Assembly (NCBI RefSeq): GCF_000772105.1
Contig: NZ_CP009355.1
Location: forward strand, 434,001-498,000
DNA length: 64,000 bases
Reading direction: 5' to 3'
Source: Vibrio tubiashii ATCC 19109
GTDB lineage: Bacteria > Pseudomonadota > Gammaproteobacteria > Enterobacterales > Vibrionaceae
The position numbers and the translations under genes were made by a program. The stretch's first letter is position 1, and each line of letters begins with the position of its first letter. Of the stretch, positions 35,495-44,915 are shown one piece after another. Below the pieces are notes generated by a model, which ran no database searches, had not been told where the DNA came from, and worked only from the letters and a program-made list of their open reading frames with translations.

Positions 35495-36592
35495 TTAACG
35501 GCAGTAAGTTCCTGACTCAATGGCACCATTATTACTTATGGTTTTTTGTACGAACTCATAGCAGTTAGGCTTTGATTTTGATGGCGAATAACGTGAATAA
35601 TATTCGACACCTTGATAAGTATAGGAGAGCTCCCTCGTTCCGTCTTCTGACTCAATGTGTTGCAAATTTTGAACTCCACTCTTCGGCGGTTTTAAATTCG
35701 CACGGGCCTTTGCTCCTTTAAGTGGGGCCACTCTAGGTAGAATCTTGGTGTCTACTTTCCCTACTAAGCATTGAAATATGTATGGGGGTTGTGGAGAGGT
35801 ATGATAACGATAGCCATAAGTGGGGTCTGTTTGCCCGTTGCAAATATCGAGAGTGCCGTTTTCGATCTGGGTTCCATTTGGGTTTCTATCGGCAAACAGA
35901 GGGTATCCGTCGTAACCCCAGCCTATGATTGATGAATCCCCCCATTCCGGCATGGATTCGATCATGCAAACTGGCTTTGCGTGATAGTGGTAATCATCGC
36001 CTCGACCTGCATGCCCACCACATTGGTCTAACTGACCAAGCTCTACGGTATCTTTGGCTGATTGGTATCGCTCTGGGTTAAGTTCCCCTTGAGCTGAATA
36101 GTCGTAGATTGGGACACCATTGATGGCAATTCCAAGAGCGGCATCTATCGATGTGTAAGATTTGGCTTTCTCAGGAGAGAGTCGGATTGGAGCAACGTAT
36201 TGACTGGCTGGGACGGGGATCTGTTCGTTTGTCCCCGTAATTCCATTCATTACGTCATGCTCAGGGTACGTATCTGACTGAACATATGCGTAATCCTCGT
36301 CACATACAACAGAGACATTAGAGAAACCGGCTTTGATAAAGCTCTCTTGTACTTTTGTACACTCAGGGCTATCGATACTGGTTGTTGGCAGTACTATGGT
36401 AGTTGGACGGTTACCACGCTTTGGCTTTTTGTCTTTTTTATAGTGTCTAATCGGGGCTTTCAGCACTTCAACTGAAAATTGGGTAGAAAGCTCTAACCTC
36501 GCTCTACTTTTGCCTTCAGACGCTGAAGAAAGTGAGGAAACAGAAGTTAGAGTAAACGCCAATGAAATTAGCAGTTTGCTGCCCAGCTTCAT
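35495..36592 (-). CDS. YHYH-domain secreted protein
   Basis: A 365-residue protein with a signal peptide (~1-25) and a YHYH domain: DQCGGHAGRGDDYHYHAKPV near residues 190-210, followed by GWGYDGYPLF and YRYHTS. The His-rich motif suggests metal binding. The function of YHYH proteins is not established. It starts 3 bp after the end of the upstream secreted-protein gene and belongs to the same operon. Confidence 0.85.
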   Translation of the reverse strand: MKLGSKLLISLAFTLTSVSSLSSASEGKSRARLELSTQFSVEVLKAPIRHYKKDKKPKRGNRPTTIVLPTTSIDSPECTKVQESFIKAGFSNVSVVCDEDYAYVQSDTYPEHDVMNGITGTNEQIPVPASQYVAPIRLSPEKAKSYTSIDAALGIAINGVPIYDYSAQGELNPERYQSAKDTVELGQLDQCGGHAGRGDDYHYHAKPVCMIESMPEWGDSSIIGWGYDGYPLFADRNPNGTQIENGTLDICNGQTDPTYGYRYHTSPQPPYIFQCLVGKVDTKILPRVAPLKGAKARANLKPPKSGVQNLQHIESEDGTRELSYTYQGVEYYSRYSPSKSKPNCYEFVQKTISNNGAIESGTYCR

Positions 36593-36595
36593 ATC

Positions 36596-37267
36596 CTAAA
36601 CCTCTTCTGAAGTGAGAGTTGCTCGACACAAAATCGTGTTGTCAGTCTCTAAATCTGCTGTCCATATTAACTTAGCATCACGATGCCATCGAATTAGGTC
36701 GTAGCCACCTTTTGGTTTTACTTTAGATTTTGGAAATGCACTCGCATTTGGCCACTGTCTATCGTCGAATGACGTTGTTTTCCAGTCGTGTGGTTCGGAG
36801 GTTATATCGCTCATGCAGTCTTTATTAGGTTGGCTAGATTTTTCGCAGCGCTTGTCGATTGGAGCAATATGGATCGGAAAGCATCGCCAAGCCTCGTTGG
36901 AAACTAGCAGAGTTTTGTTATTACTACTGTCAGTGAACTGCGCAATAAATCCGCCATCACCCATCTGTTGCTTTCGAGAACCGATATATTCTAAGCCCGT
37001 ATCATTTTGTTTGTAGTCTTTTATTACAAAGCTCAGCGTTACGGGCAATGAAGATTGGAAGACAAAACTCTCTGCATTAAATGACCGCTCTGTATTAATG
37101 GAGACTGAGTCTTCCATGATCATTTGATCTTCTATGTACATGGCGAACCAGTTGTCTGCCCATACATCTGCTTGAATCTTGACCATTTCAGAACTGCTTG
37201 CATATGGCGTTGAAAGTGCAAGTGCAGATATAGCGAGAGTGGAATAGAAGCGAGAGGTTTTTAGCAT
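36596..37267 (-). CDS. Secreted beta-rich protein, operon partner of YHYH protein
   Basis: A protein of about 223 residues with a signal peptide (MLKTSRFYSTLAISALALST..), chosen over an upstream TTG start. The mature part resembles a beta-sandwich with ADVWADNWFAMYIEDQ and conserved Trp and Cys residues. No family is named with certainty. The tight spacing to the YHYH gene suggests joint function, perhaps binding a metal complex or carbohydrate outside the cytoplasm. Confidence 0.65.
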   Translation of the reverse strand: MLKTSRFYSTLAISALALSTPYASSSEMVKIQADVWADNWFAMYIEDQMIMEDSVSINTERSFNAESFVFQSSLPVTLSFVIKDYKQNDTGLEYIGSRKQQMGDGGFIAQFTDSSNNKTLLVSNEAWRCFPIHIAPIDKRCEKSSQPNKDCMSDITSEPHDWKTTSFDDRQWPNASAFPKSKVKPKGGYDLIRWHRDAKLIWTADLETDNTILCRATLTSEEV

Positions 37268-37380
37268 AAAGTCATCAATCCTTTGACAGCGGTGCTCGCT
37301 CAAATAGTAGAACGGGATTTTAACTGTTCAAGATAACCTTCTTTTAAATGTTACTTTGGTCATATTCTCAACCACTTAGA

Positions 37381-37938
37381 CTACCGATACTCCGACACTA
37401 ACATTGCACGTGTATTTGGTTCTAATGCCTCAAATATATGAGCTTGATCTCCAGGATAGGTAATATAGTCGCCTTCACCGAGTTCATGCTGATCGGATAA
37501 TAGCCCTAATCGAGCCCTTCCTTTGACAATGATCATATGTTCAATCACACCGCGATTGTGCGGCTCTGAATGAAACGGCGCACCCGGTTCGACTTCTAGC
37601 CAATAAATATCGCGGCTGACACTCGGAGGGCATGCAGCCAGTAAGGTTGCTTTGTAATCTTCATTCTTCGAGAAAACAGATACGCCTTCACCATAACGGA
37701 TCACCTTGGTTTTTGCTGACGGTTCTTCTATCAAACGAGAGAAGGGGATATCCAAAACCACGCAGATTGACCATAGGGTTTCGATACTTGGGTTTCCAGA
37801 GCCATTTTCAAGCTGAGAAAGCGTTGATTTTGCGATGTTGGCACGTCTTGCCACCTCTGCGATGCTTAGACCAGAGCGCTGCCTTTCTGCACTAAGTGTT
37901 GCTGCTATCTGAGCAATTGGTGCTTTATTCATTGTCAT
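37381..37938 (-). CDS. XRE-type regulator with C-terminal cupin domain
   Basis: A 185-residue regulator with a Cro/CI HTH at ~12-66 (SIAEVARRANIAKSTLSQLE) and a cupin at ~105-180 (PHNRGVIEHMIIVKGRARL). It is divergent from a LysE-family exporter gene at 38114 and probably controls it, sensing a small molecule in the cupin pocket. Confidence 0.9.
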   Translation of the reverse strand: MTMNKAPIAQIAATLSAERQRSGLSIAEVARRANIAKSTLSQLENGSGNPSIETLWSICVVLDIPFSRLIEEPSAKTKVIRYGEGVSVFSKNEDYKATLLAACPPSVSRDIYWLEVEPGAPFHSEPHNRGVIEHMIIVKGRARLGLLSDQHELGEGDYITYPGDQAHIFEALEPNTRAMLVSEYR

Positions 37939-38113
37939 AGGGTTCCAAGTTTCCTTACTCTTACTTCACCATGTTCATTATAAAAAACGAATGTACGGTT
38001 TGACAAATATTATTCCGGTGTTCAATATATAATCTCATCGTTCATTAAATCGACTGTTTGATTGAGGGATTGGCTGTACGCAATTAAACCAAGAGTAAAA
38101 GAGGAAGTTTGTT
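37939..38113. promoter_or_regulatory. Divergent promoter region of XRE-cupin and LysE genes
   Basis: It contains TTGACA near 37999 and TATAAT-like sequence near 38027. TTCATT/GAATG half-sites recur (GTTCATT at 37974 and 38040), plausible binding sites for the XRE regulator. The exact promoter spacing is ambiguous. Confidence 0.4.
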
Positions 38114-38734
38114 GTGGAGTATCTATTATCCGTAGCCTTGTTCGCTATTTCATCATCGGTAACACCTGGACCGAACAATATTATGGTAATGACGTCGGGA
38201 GTGAATTTTGGTGTTAAAAAAACATTGCCTCTGCTTTTGGGGATATGCGTAGGCTTTACCATTATGTTGCTATTAGTCGGGCTTGGATTTGGTCAGTTGT
38301 TTTATGTGTTTCCCCAGTTAGACTTGGTCATTAAAACGCTCGGAACGGCTTATTTACTCTATCTTGCGTGGCAAATTGCTCAGTCTGGAAATGTCTCAGC
38401 GGCAGGAGGTCAATCTAAGCCACTGGGCTTTATGAAAGGGGCATTGTTTCAGTGGGTAAACGGGAAAGCGTGGGTAGTGGCGATTGGTGCCATTTCGGCT
38501 TTTACGACCGTTGGCGATACTTACATGTCGCAAAACCTAACGATTGCTATGACTTTCTTTGTGGCTTCCTTTCCGTGCGTCGGAGTTTGGCTGATGTTTG
38601 GTTCAGTTTTGAGGCAATACTTGCAAAAACCAAGTTATTTAAGGTTGTTTAATCTCACCATGTCGATTCTGCTAGCCATTTCGGTGTTACCCGTTGTTAT
38701 CGATATTGCCGCTGAACTGAATATAGTCGTGTAG
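38114..38734 (+). CDS. LysE-family exporter
   Basis: A 206-residue, six-TM protein with the family hallmark SSVTPGPNNIMVMTSG near residue 15. It is divergent from the XRE-cupin regulator. The likely role is export of an amino acid or toxic metabolite in response to the regulator's ligand. Confidence 0.9.
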   Translation: MEYLLSVALFAISSSVTPGPNNIMVMTSGVNFGVKKTLPLLLGICVGFTIMLLLVGLGFGQLFYVFPQLDLVIKTLGTAYLLYLAWQIAQSGNVSAAGGQSKPLGFMKGALFQWVNGKAWVVAIGAISAFTTVGDTYMSQNLTIAMTFFVASFPCVGVWLMFGSVLRQYLQKPSYLRLFNLTMSILLAISVLPVVIDIAAELNIVV

Positions 38735-39043
38735 AGATAAGCCTCTAGTCTTTTCCATTACTAAAAATCCCTACTTCAACATTTTGCTACAGATTTGAGG
38801 CGTAATGCATAAGTTGAGATTTGCGTATGACAAGTTTACGTAAATCTGCCATATGTCTCAAAAAGCAGGCTTATAGACGTTGTTTTTTTAACCTAGTGCA
38901 AAAGCTCTCGTCGGATGAGTTGATTGATAATCGCTCAGCTACTAACTCTATTAATCGAGCAGAAGTGGTTTCGATGTTTGAATTTTTGCTCCTTCTTTAA
39001 AGTAATGAAGCGAATCAAAGGATGATAAAGGTCAAATAACATC
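38735..39043. other. Intergenic stretch with one short frame
   Basis: These 309 bp before the lipase gene hold no recognisable gene. A 57-codon frame at 38827-39000 (+) encodes a basic peptide with no clear ribosome site and no family. Near the lipase start AAAGGATGATAAAGG provides ribosome-binding sequence. Confidence 0.3.
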
Positions 39044-40093
39044 ATGAAAAATATTATAAAAATTGCCTCTATAGTCGGGGCTGTTGTGTTTTCTAGTTTC
39101 ACAAATGCTGCAATAGGTAACTATAAAGTCGTCTTAGTTCATGGCTTTCAATCTGATCAACTCCAGTCTAAACCCGATAGAGCGCAAGTCACTTTAGAGG
39201 GGGAAGATTATTGGAAAGAGTACTGGTTGCAATACGCCGATGCTCGTATCGATTGGCCTGCTTACGAACGGGTAGAAGGCAAAATCGCTAGTGATTATGC
39301 GTGGCCAAAATTAAAGGAATTGTCGCAACAAGGCACATGCCAAACCGGCTGTATTTTTGTCACTCACTCTGCTGGTGACTTAGTGACAAGATATCTGCTA
39401 GACAATCAGGAGAACTGGCTGACTAATGCGGGATTGACGCCATTGAATATCGTGGCCACGTTTGACTTTGCTGGGGCTGGTGGAGGCTCTGAATTGGGTG
39501 ACATTGTCATCAATATCATTGAGGGTGGCGGCTTAGCAAACAGTGCGATGCGATATGCGATTTCTCTTTGGTTAGGGGAAATGCCAAACCAGCAAAACTC
39601 GGGCGTACTAAATGATCTAAAGGTTGCCAACGCTCGACAAATCGCAAGGCTATCCGAACATAGGACCCCACGTATTCGCTTTATAGGGAATGGCACAGAT
39701 TACTTCAAAACGACATCGGCATTTTTGCCCGGTAACGACGACGGTGTCGTAGCAGCACATTCAGCCTGTGGCGCATCAAGTTCTGGGAAATTTGACAGTT
39801 GTTCAACAAATTTGGCCATGAACGGAAAGATTTCGAATCAGAGTAAAGGAGTCTCTAGCTTCATGCCAGAACATTATCCATTAATCATGGGTAATAGCTA
39901 TAGCCATAGCGATGTCGTTGGGTCAAAACATAAAGGTGAGGTGACTTCCAGTGTGAATAAGGTTGAGCTAACGAACGGGCAGTATGTTGAGCTAAACACT
40001 TATAAAGAGCGTGGCTGGTGGGGAACTAAATACTTGTATGTTAAAGACTCTGCAAAACGCACTATGTCAGAACTAGCCGTCGCTATGAACTAA
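39044..40093 (+). CDS. Secreted triacylglycerol lipase-like alpha/beta hydrolase
   Basis: A 349-residue protein with a signal peptide (residues 1-23), the oxyanion-hole segment LVHGF (31-35) and a serine elbow THSAG with Ser109, Ala replacing the more usual Met or Gly. These are signs of a secreted lipase or esterase. No lipase-specific foldase is recognisable next to it. A membrane-anchored unknown protein follows after a hairpin. Confidence 0.78.
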   Translation: MKNIIKIASIVGAVVFSSFTNAAIGNYKVVLVHGFQSDQLQSKPDRAQVTLEGEDYWKEYWLQYADARIDWPAYERVEGKIASDYAWPKLKELSQQGTCQTGCIFVTHSAGDLVTRYLLDNQENWLTNAGLTPLNIVATFDFAGAGGGSELGDIVINIIEGGGLANSAMRYAISLWLGEMPNQQNSGVLNDLKVANARQIARLSEHRTPRIRFIGNGTDYFKTTSAFLPGNDDGVVAAHSACGASSSGKFDSCSTNLAMNGKISNQSKGVSSFMPEHYPLIMGNSYSHSDVVGSKHKGEVTSSVNKVELTNGQYVELNTYKERGWWGTKYLYVKDSAKRTMSELAVAMN

Positions 40094-40100
40094 TTGTCCG

Positions 40101-40127
40101 GAGGCTATGGTTTTGTTCCATAGCCTC
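40101..40127 (+). other. Intercistronic hairpin after lipase gene
   Basis: A perfect 10-bp stem GAGGCTATGG / CCATAGCCTC has a 7-base loop and no T-run. It probably stabilises or partly attenuates mRNA between the lipase and the next gene. Confidence 0.55.
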
Positions 40128-40145
40128 GAGCAAAAGGATTGCTCT

Positions 40146-41195
40146 ATGTATTTGAAACACAAGGCCTCTGTTTTGTCTCTGTCGATCGCGATATGTGGTG
40201 GAATTATTTGGCTGTATGAACAGGACGAGGAGCTTTCGTTAGAAGCTAACACCTTAGCTGTGTCAGTAAACGCTCAAAGCAGAGCGATAACAAGGCCACA
40301 AGTCGAAGAGACAACAGAACAAAAGAGCGCGGATGAAGGCGCAAGCACACCTGTTTTGACCTCTTTATCATTGCCTTTAAAGCAAGTCGCTTATATGCAT
40401 CAACAAAAGCTGCAGTATCCATCTTATTCTCAGCCAATAACAAGCGATGATAGCCCATACCTTAACTGGAATGAGTTTATCGAACTGTCTCTCCCTGTGT
40501 TGGACGGGAAGTCGACGGCTTCACTAAGTGTTAAGAAGTTCAGGCATTTTTATCCAGATGAAATAGAAGTGGTGCTAAAGACGAGTGAACCCCTTATCTC
40601 CACTGTACTAGAGGTGGTGTCAGTAGAAGAGCAAAATGTTTTGGCGTCGCTCCCTTCAGACAGCAAACAATGGAGTATCGTTCCGGACTCGAACTGGCCT
40701 GAAGAGATTCGCTTGGTTGCAAACCTTGATTTCGAGCGAGGGGAGGACGTAGTGAGTGCTGACATTCGGTTTTATCATCCTGTCGCTACCATTCTAAGTG
40801 TTGGGCAAGGCTACGCGTCTGGCCCAGATATGTTGTTACCAGTGACTCTGGATGTTAGCCAAGCTGGAATCTATCGAATCAGAGCAAATCTGTATCAGAG
40901 CGAAGGGAAGGCGATTGCATCTTTAGTTCAAAAACAGCATTTATCTGAAGGCGACCAAACTCTTGAACTCAAGGCATTCAAAAGCGTTCTGCCCAAAGGG
41001 TTAAATAACTTCGAGTTGAGGAACATCGTTGTTGAAAGAATGTCGGGCTACCCAGGAGAGAAAACTGGCTATGGGCTTTCTGAGTCAGAAAGTTATCCCG
41101 TAGGGACATTTAACTCGGAAACCCTTAGTGATGAAGAGTATCAAATGAGTGAACAAGAACGGCAACAGGTGGCTTTTTTAGAACAATTGTTATGA
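40146..41195 (+). CDS. Membrane-anchored or secreted protein of unknown function
   Basis: A protein of about 349 residues started at 40146 behind AAAGGA. One N-terminal hydrophobic segment (ASVLSLSIAICGGIIWLY) is followed by a low-complexity linker and a beta-rich C-terminal half. It occupies the place where some lipase operons carry a foldase (LifO) but lacks foldase-like helical motifs. The function is unknown; linkage to the lipase suggests a role in secretion or surface activity. Confidence 0.6.
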   Translation: MYLKHKASVLSLSIAICGGIIWLYEQDEELSLEANTLAVSVNAQSRAITRPQVEETTEQKSADEGASTPVLTSLSLPLKQVAYMHQQKLQYPSYSQPITSDDSPYLNWNEFIELSLPVLDGKSTASLSVKKFRHFYPDEIEVVLKTSEPLISTVLEVVSVEEQNVLASLPSDSKQWSIVPDSNWPEEIRLVANLDFERGEDVVSADIRFYHPVATILSVGQGYASGPDMLLPVTLDVSQAGIYRIRANLYQSEGKAIASLVQKQHLSEGDQTLELKAFKSVLPKGLNNFELRNIVVERMSGYPGEKTGYGLSESESYPVGTFNSETLSDEEYQMSEQERQQVAFLEQLL

Positions 41196-41264
41196 TAGCG
41201 GCAGCACACCCAATACGGATTTAGTGACTATGCTTTAGGAACAAATACGTGTAAGCGGGTTGTT

Positions 41265-43319
41265 ATGCTAAGTCTACAGAGAATATTAAGAAAACTGTCG
41301 ATTAGAAACAGATTGCTGTTCGGCTATTTGATGTTGTTCATAGTCGTGATTAATATTGCTAACCTCGCTAACTATCTGTTGATGAGAGAGGTGGTTAAGC
41401 AAGGCGTAGAGAAAGAGTTAACGTCTGCAACCGAGTCGATCACCAATAACATTGCTAACACAGTCGATATAACGATTCGCAGCTATTTACGTGGTATCTC
41501 AGAGCAAAATCTCCAATATATTGAGCTGTGTTTTCAGCAGTATCAACGTGGTCAGATTACAGAGCAAGAAGCAAAGCAAAAGGCAACTAACTTCCTATTA
41601 AGCCAATCGATAGGTGAAACGGGATACCCCTATGTCGTCGACTCTTCGGGAGTGATTAGGGTTCACCCCAAACAGCCACTGTTGAATACCAGCCTAATTT
41701 CCTTTGATTTTATTAAGCAGCAAATTGAGCTAAAGAGGGGGTATCTAGAGTATCAGTGGAAAAACCCTGATGAACTGGTTGAGCGGCCAAAAGCTCTGTA
41801 CATGGTCTACTTTGAACCTTGGGACTGGATCATCACTTCTTCCTCGTACAGAGAGGAGTTTGCTAGCTTGATCAATATCGATGATTTTAGAGACTCTATC
41901 TCCAAGCTAAACTTCGACGAAACGGGTTACTCTTACGTACTGAATCAATTGGGTGACCCTATTGTGCATCCATTCGTAACGGGCAACTTTTATAACGTTA
42001 CTGATTCCAATGGTAAATTTTTCGTACAAGAGATGATTCATCAGAAAAACGGCACGATTACTTACACGTGGAAAAATCCTCATGATGAAGGCTATCGAGA
42101 GAAGATAGCGGTTTTCAGATACCTACCGGAGTACGATTGGTACATAGTTTCTTCAACCTATGTGGAGGAACTCAATCAACCTCTGGTGGATCTAAAACTG
42201 GTACACGTTGCCGCGCTAGTGTTTGCAATTGCTTTAGTGATTCCATCGAACCTAATTCTTAGCCGCTCGATAGTGTTACCGTTAAAAGGCATGATGAACT
42301 GGATCAGCCAAGCATCTATGAGTAATCATCCTACATTGATGAAAGACAACTCTGGTTCGACAGATGAGCTCGCTCAGCTAACGGTCTACTTTAATCAGTT
42401 CTTATCTGACTTAGAAAAAGCCAATCAAAAACTACATAAAGAAATAGATGTTCGTATTGCAGCCCAAAAGCAGCTTGAAGATTTAAATGAAAACCTTGAA
42501 CACAACGTAGCGCAACGCACACTTGAGCTCAAGCAGAGCTTAGAACGACTAAAACAGACTCAAGACCAATTGATAGAATCTGAGAAACTGTCAGCACTAG
42601 GGGGACTTGTTGCTGGTATTGCTCATGAAGTCAATACTCCTCTTGGAATAGCAATTACTTCCGCCTCGTTGGTCGCTGATGCAAATAGTGAGCTTAATTC
42701 TGCTTTTCAGAATCAAACTCTAACGAGCGATCAATTTGAATCTAATATGCAGCACCAATTAGAGGCTTTGGCCTTATTAAAAGAAAACTTAAATCGTGCT
42801 TCTTCACTTGTTCAAAGCTTTAAACAAACAGCAGTGCACCAAACCTCTGAATCACTGAGTGAATTTGTCGTTAGAGATGTACTTGAGTCATTGATCGCTA
42901 GTCTCCATCCTGAAACTCGAAAAGTATCAGTAGAGCTAATGTTAAAAGGTGACTCTAATGTTTCAATGACAAGTCTATCTGGCGCGCTGACACAAGTGTT
43001 TTCAAACCTGATCTTGAATAGTATCCATCATGCATTCGATCAACAGCCACAGCCTGAAATAGTGATCGAGTTCTTTGAACAAAGCCAAGATGTGGTATTT
43101 GTTTATCAAGACAACGGGTGCGGGGTTGAGCAAGGTTTACACAAGAAAATCTTTGAACCTTTTTATACAACTCGACGCGGCAGCGGGGGAACTGGAATCG
43201 GGCTTAATATGGTTTTCAACTTAGTTATTCAAAAGCTGAAAGGCAAATTAGAGTTCTCTTCAGATAAGGGCGTAAAGTTTGTGATTACTCTTCCTAAGCA
43301 AAGGGTGTCGGAGGACTAA
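41265..43319 (+). CDS. Sensor histidine kinase with periplasmic double-Cache domain
   Basis: A 684-residue membrane kinase: TM1 at ~18-40, a large periplasmic dCache-like sensor (~40-305) with repeated GETGYPYV and DETGYSYV segments, TM2 at ~310-333, a HAMP-like linker, a coiled coil (~375-445), a HisKA H-box with His454 (AGIAHEVNTPLG), and a HATPase_c domain with N-box, DNGCGV and GTGIGL. No response regulator is next to it, so the partner is elsewhere. The ligand is unknown. Confidence 0.92.
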   Translation: MLSLQRILRKLSIRNRLLFGYLMLFIVVINIANLANYLLMREVVKQGVEKELTSATESITNNIANTVDITIRSYLRGISEQNLQYIELCFQQYQRGQITEQEAKQKATNFLLSQSIGETGYPYVVDSSGVIRVHPKQPLLNTSLISFDFIKQQIELKRGYLEYQWKNPDELVERPKALYMVYFEPWDWIITSSSYREEFASLINIDDFRDSISKLNFDETGYSYVLNQLGDPIVHPFVTGNFYNVTDSNGKFFVQEMIHQKNGTITYTWKNPHDEGYREKIAVFRYLPEYDWYIVSSTYVEELNQPLVDLKLVHVAALVFAIALVIPSNLILSRSIVLPLKGMMNWISQASMSNHPTLMKDNSGSTDELAQLTVYFNQFLSDLEKANQKLHKEIDVRIAAQKQLEDLNENLEHNVAQRTLELKQSLERLKQTQDQLIESEKLSALGGLVAGIAHEVNTPLGIAITSASLVADANSELNSAFQNQTLTSDQFESNMQHQLEALALLKENLNRASSLVQSFKQTAVHQTSESLSEFVVRDVLESLIASLHPETRKVSVELMLKGDSNVSMTSLSGALTQVFSNLILNSIHHAFDQQPQPEIVIEFFEQSQDVVFVYQDNGCGVEQGLHKKIFEPFYTTRRGSGGTGIGLNMVFNLVIQKLKGKLEFSSDKGVKFVITLPKQRVSED

Positions 43320-43418
43320 TCCGCACTGCGGGAAGTAAGCTTACCTATTTTTTAGAGGTATTTACCCTTCGTTTTTAACAGGTTACATTGTTGACACCTT
43401 AAATCGAAGGAATGAACC

Positions 43419-44486
43419 ATGAGCGCTCATCTAAAACAGCTATGCGGTACCCATCTACCTGGAAATAAAGAGGATTCACCGGCAGAACACTTCAAAAAAA
43501 TGGCTAAGTGGTGTGAAGACAATGACGTGAGCCATGATGTCTATGGTGAGGGTGAAACTATCCAAGCTTTCGAGCAGAAGGTTGCTGACTTGTTAGGGTA
43601 TGAAGCTGGGCTTTTTGTGGTCACGGGCACAATGACACAGCCAACAGTATTGGAACTAGTGGCAAAAAAAAAGCGAAACCCAAATGTAGGCATGCACCCA
43701 TCTAGTCATATTTATGTACATGAAAGACAAGGCTACCAACTTCAAAATCGATTCAATGTATTGCCAATAGGCAATCAGTTCCAAACATGGAAACTCGAAG
43801 ATCTAAAAGCGTGGCCCGACGAATTGGCGGCGGTTTTGTATGAACTGCCTATGCGTGAAATTGGTGGTCAGCTACCTTCATGGCAAGAACTTGAAGAGAT
43901 AAAAAGCTACTGTGCGGACAATAGCATTCATCTCCACATGGATGGCGCGCGATTATGGGAAGCGGCTGCTTACTATCAGAAAGAGTACAGAGAAATCGCG
44001 CGAGGCTTTGATACAACGTATGTATCGCTTTACAAGGGGATTAATGGACTTGGTGGTTCTATGCTACTTGGCTCAAAAGAGTTTATTGATTTAGCATCAA
44101 TCTGGATGAAGCGCCAAGGTGGGAATGTTTACCACAGAACACCATATGTGGTTTCTGCGGCGATGCAGTTTGATGAAAGGTTAGCGAAGTTACCAATACT
44201 TTTTGAGCGTACGAAAGAGATATACAAAATCATTTCAGAGTTTCCAGCTCTAGCAGTGAATCCTATTCAACCACAATCTAACATGCTTCACCTAATCCTT
44301 CCGTTTAGTTGCCATGAAGCCAAAGAACTCCAGCAGGCTTTTGCGACGGAAAAGGGCATATGGTTTGGTAATCCACAAGTGACAGCCAATCCAAATCAGT
44401 CAGTTGTAGAATGGTATGTGGGCGACAACCTGCTAGAAATCGAAGATGAAGAGTTAAGAGACTTCTTTAAGGGACTCATTAACTGA
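43419..44486 (+). CDS. Threonine aldolase-like PLP enzyme (beta-eliminating lyase family)
   Basis: A 355-residue fold-type I PLP enzyme. Key regions are GLFVVTGTMTQPTV, the cofactor-binding LHMDGARLWEA with its Asp, and SLYKGINGLGG with the likely Schiff-base Lys near 205. The family includes low-specificity threonine aldolases that split threonine or allo-threonine to glycine and acetaldehyde; substrate use is not proven here. It is followed by a MerR regulator and a PhzF-like gene, possibly one unit. Confidence 0.82.
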   Translation: MSAHLKQLCGTHLPGNKEDSPAEHFKKMAKWCEDNDVSHDVYGEGETIQAFEQKVADLLGYEAGLFVVTGTMTQPTVLELVAKKKRNPNVGMHPSSHIYVHERQGYQLQNRFNVLPIGNQFQTWKLEDLKAWPDELAAVLYELPMREIGGQLPSWQELEEIKSYCADNSIHLHMDGARLWEAAAYYQKEYREIARGFDTTYVSLYKGINGLGGSMLLGSKEFIDLASIWMKRQGGNVYHRTPYVVSAAMQFDERLAKLPILFERTKEIYKIISEFPALAVNPIQPQSNMLHLILPFSCHEAKELQQAFATEKGIWFGNPQVTANPNQSVVEWYVGDNLLEIEDEELRDFFKGLIN

Positions 44487-44515
44487 AGGTAATAGTGGTT
44501 ATAGGTGCCTATGAA

Positions 44516-44857
44516 ATGAAAATTGGAATTGTCAGCGATCAAACAGGAATGAGCATTCACACTATTCGTTATTATGAGAAACAGGGGTTAGTTAAAAAGC
44601 CTGTTAAGGATGCTAGCGGTCATCGCTCTTATACCTCAAAAGATGTGGATGTCCTCAATTGGATCTCTTGTATGAAAAACTCTGGTATGTCGCTAAACAC
44701 CATCAAAAGATATACAGAAGCTTTTTATCAAGGCAATGATTTAGAATGTATCGCATTTCTAGAAGAACACCTTAATCACCTTTATAAACAGCAACAGGAT
44801 ATCGAGCACTATATTGAGGTGACAGAAAACAAAATAAATCGCTTCAAAAACGCTTGA
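44516..44857 (+). CDS. MerR-family regulator
   Basis: A protein of about 113 residues with the MerR winged helix (SIHTIRYYEKQGLVKKP) and a C-terminal coiled coil, but no obvious metal-binding Cys pair. It is therefore probably of the NmlR/AdhR-like or drug-responsive type. The ATG at 44516 is preferred over a GTG at 44495 because it begins directly at the MerR domain. An operator-like dyad follows the stop codon, ahead of the PhzF gene. Confidence 0.85.
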   Translation: MKIGIVSDQTGMSIHTIRYYEKQGLVKKPVKDASGHRSYTSKDVDVLNWISCMKNSGMSLNTIKRYTEAFYQGNDLECIAFLEEHLNHLYKQQQDIEHYIEVTENKINRFKNA

Positions 44858-44858
44858 C

Positions 44859-44874
44859 CTAGAGTATGGTCTAG
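44859..44874. promoter_or_regulatory. MerR-type operator within promoter of PhzF gene
   Basis: The dyad CTAGAGTATGGTCTAG lies in the spacer of a promoter with -35-like TTGACC (44854-44859) and -10-like TAACCT (44880-44885). The long spacer of about 20 bp is typical of promoters activated by MerR regulators through DNA distortion. Confidence 0.65.
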
Positions 44875-44915
44875 ATTGCTAACCTCATTGAACTAATCCA
44901 GTGAGGAGAAGCAAA

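Noticed and set aside
40146..41195. Lipase-specific foldase (LifO)
   Set aside because: Position fits, but the sequence is beta-rich and lacks the helical foldase pattern.
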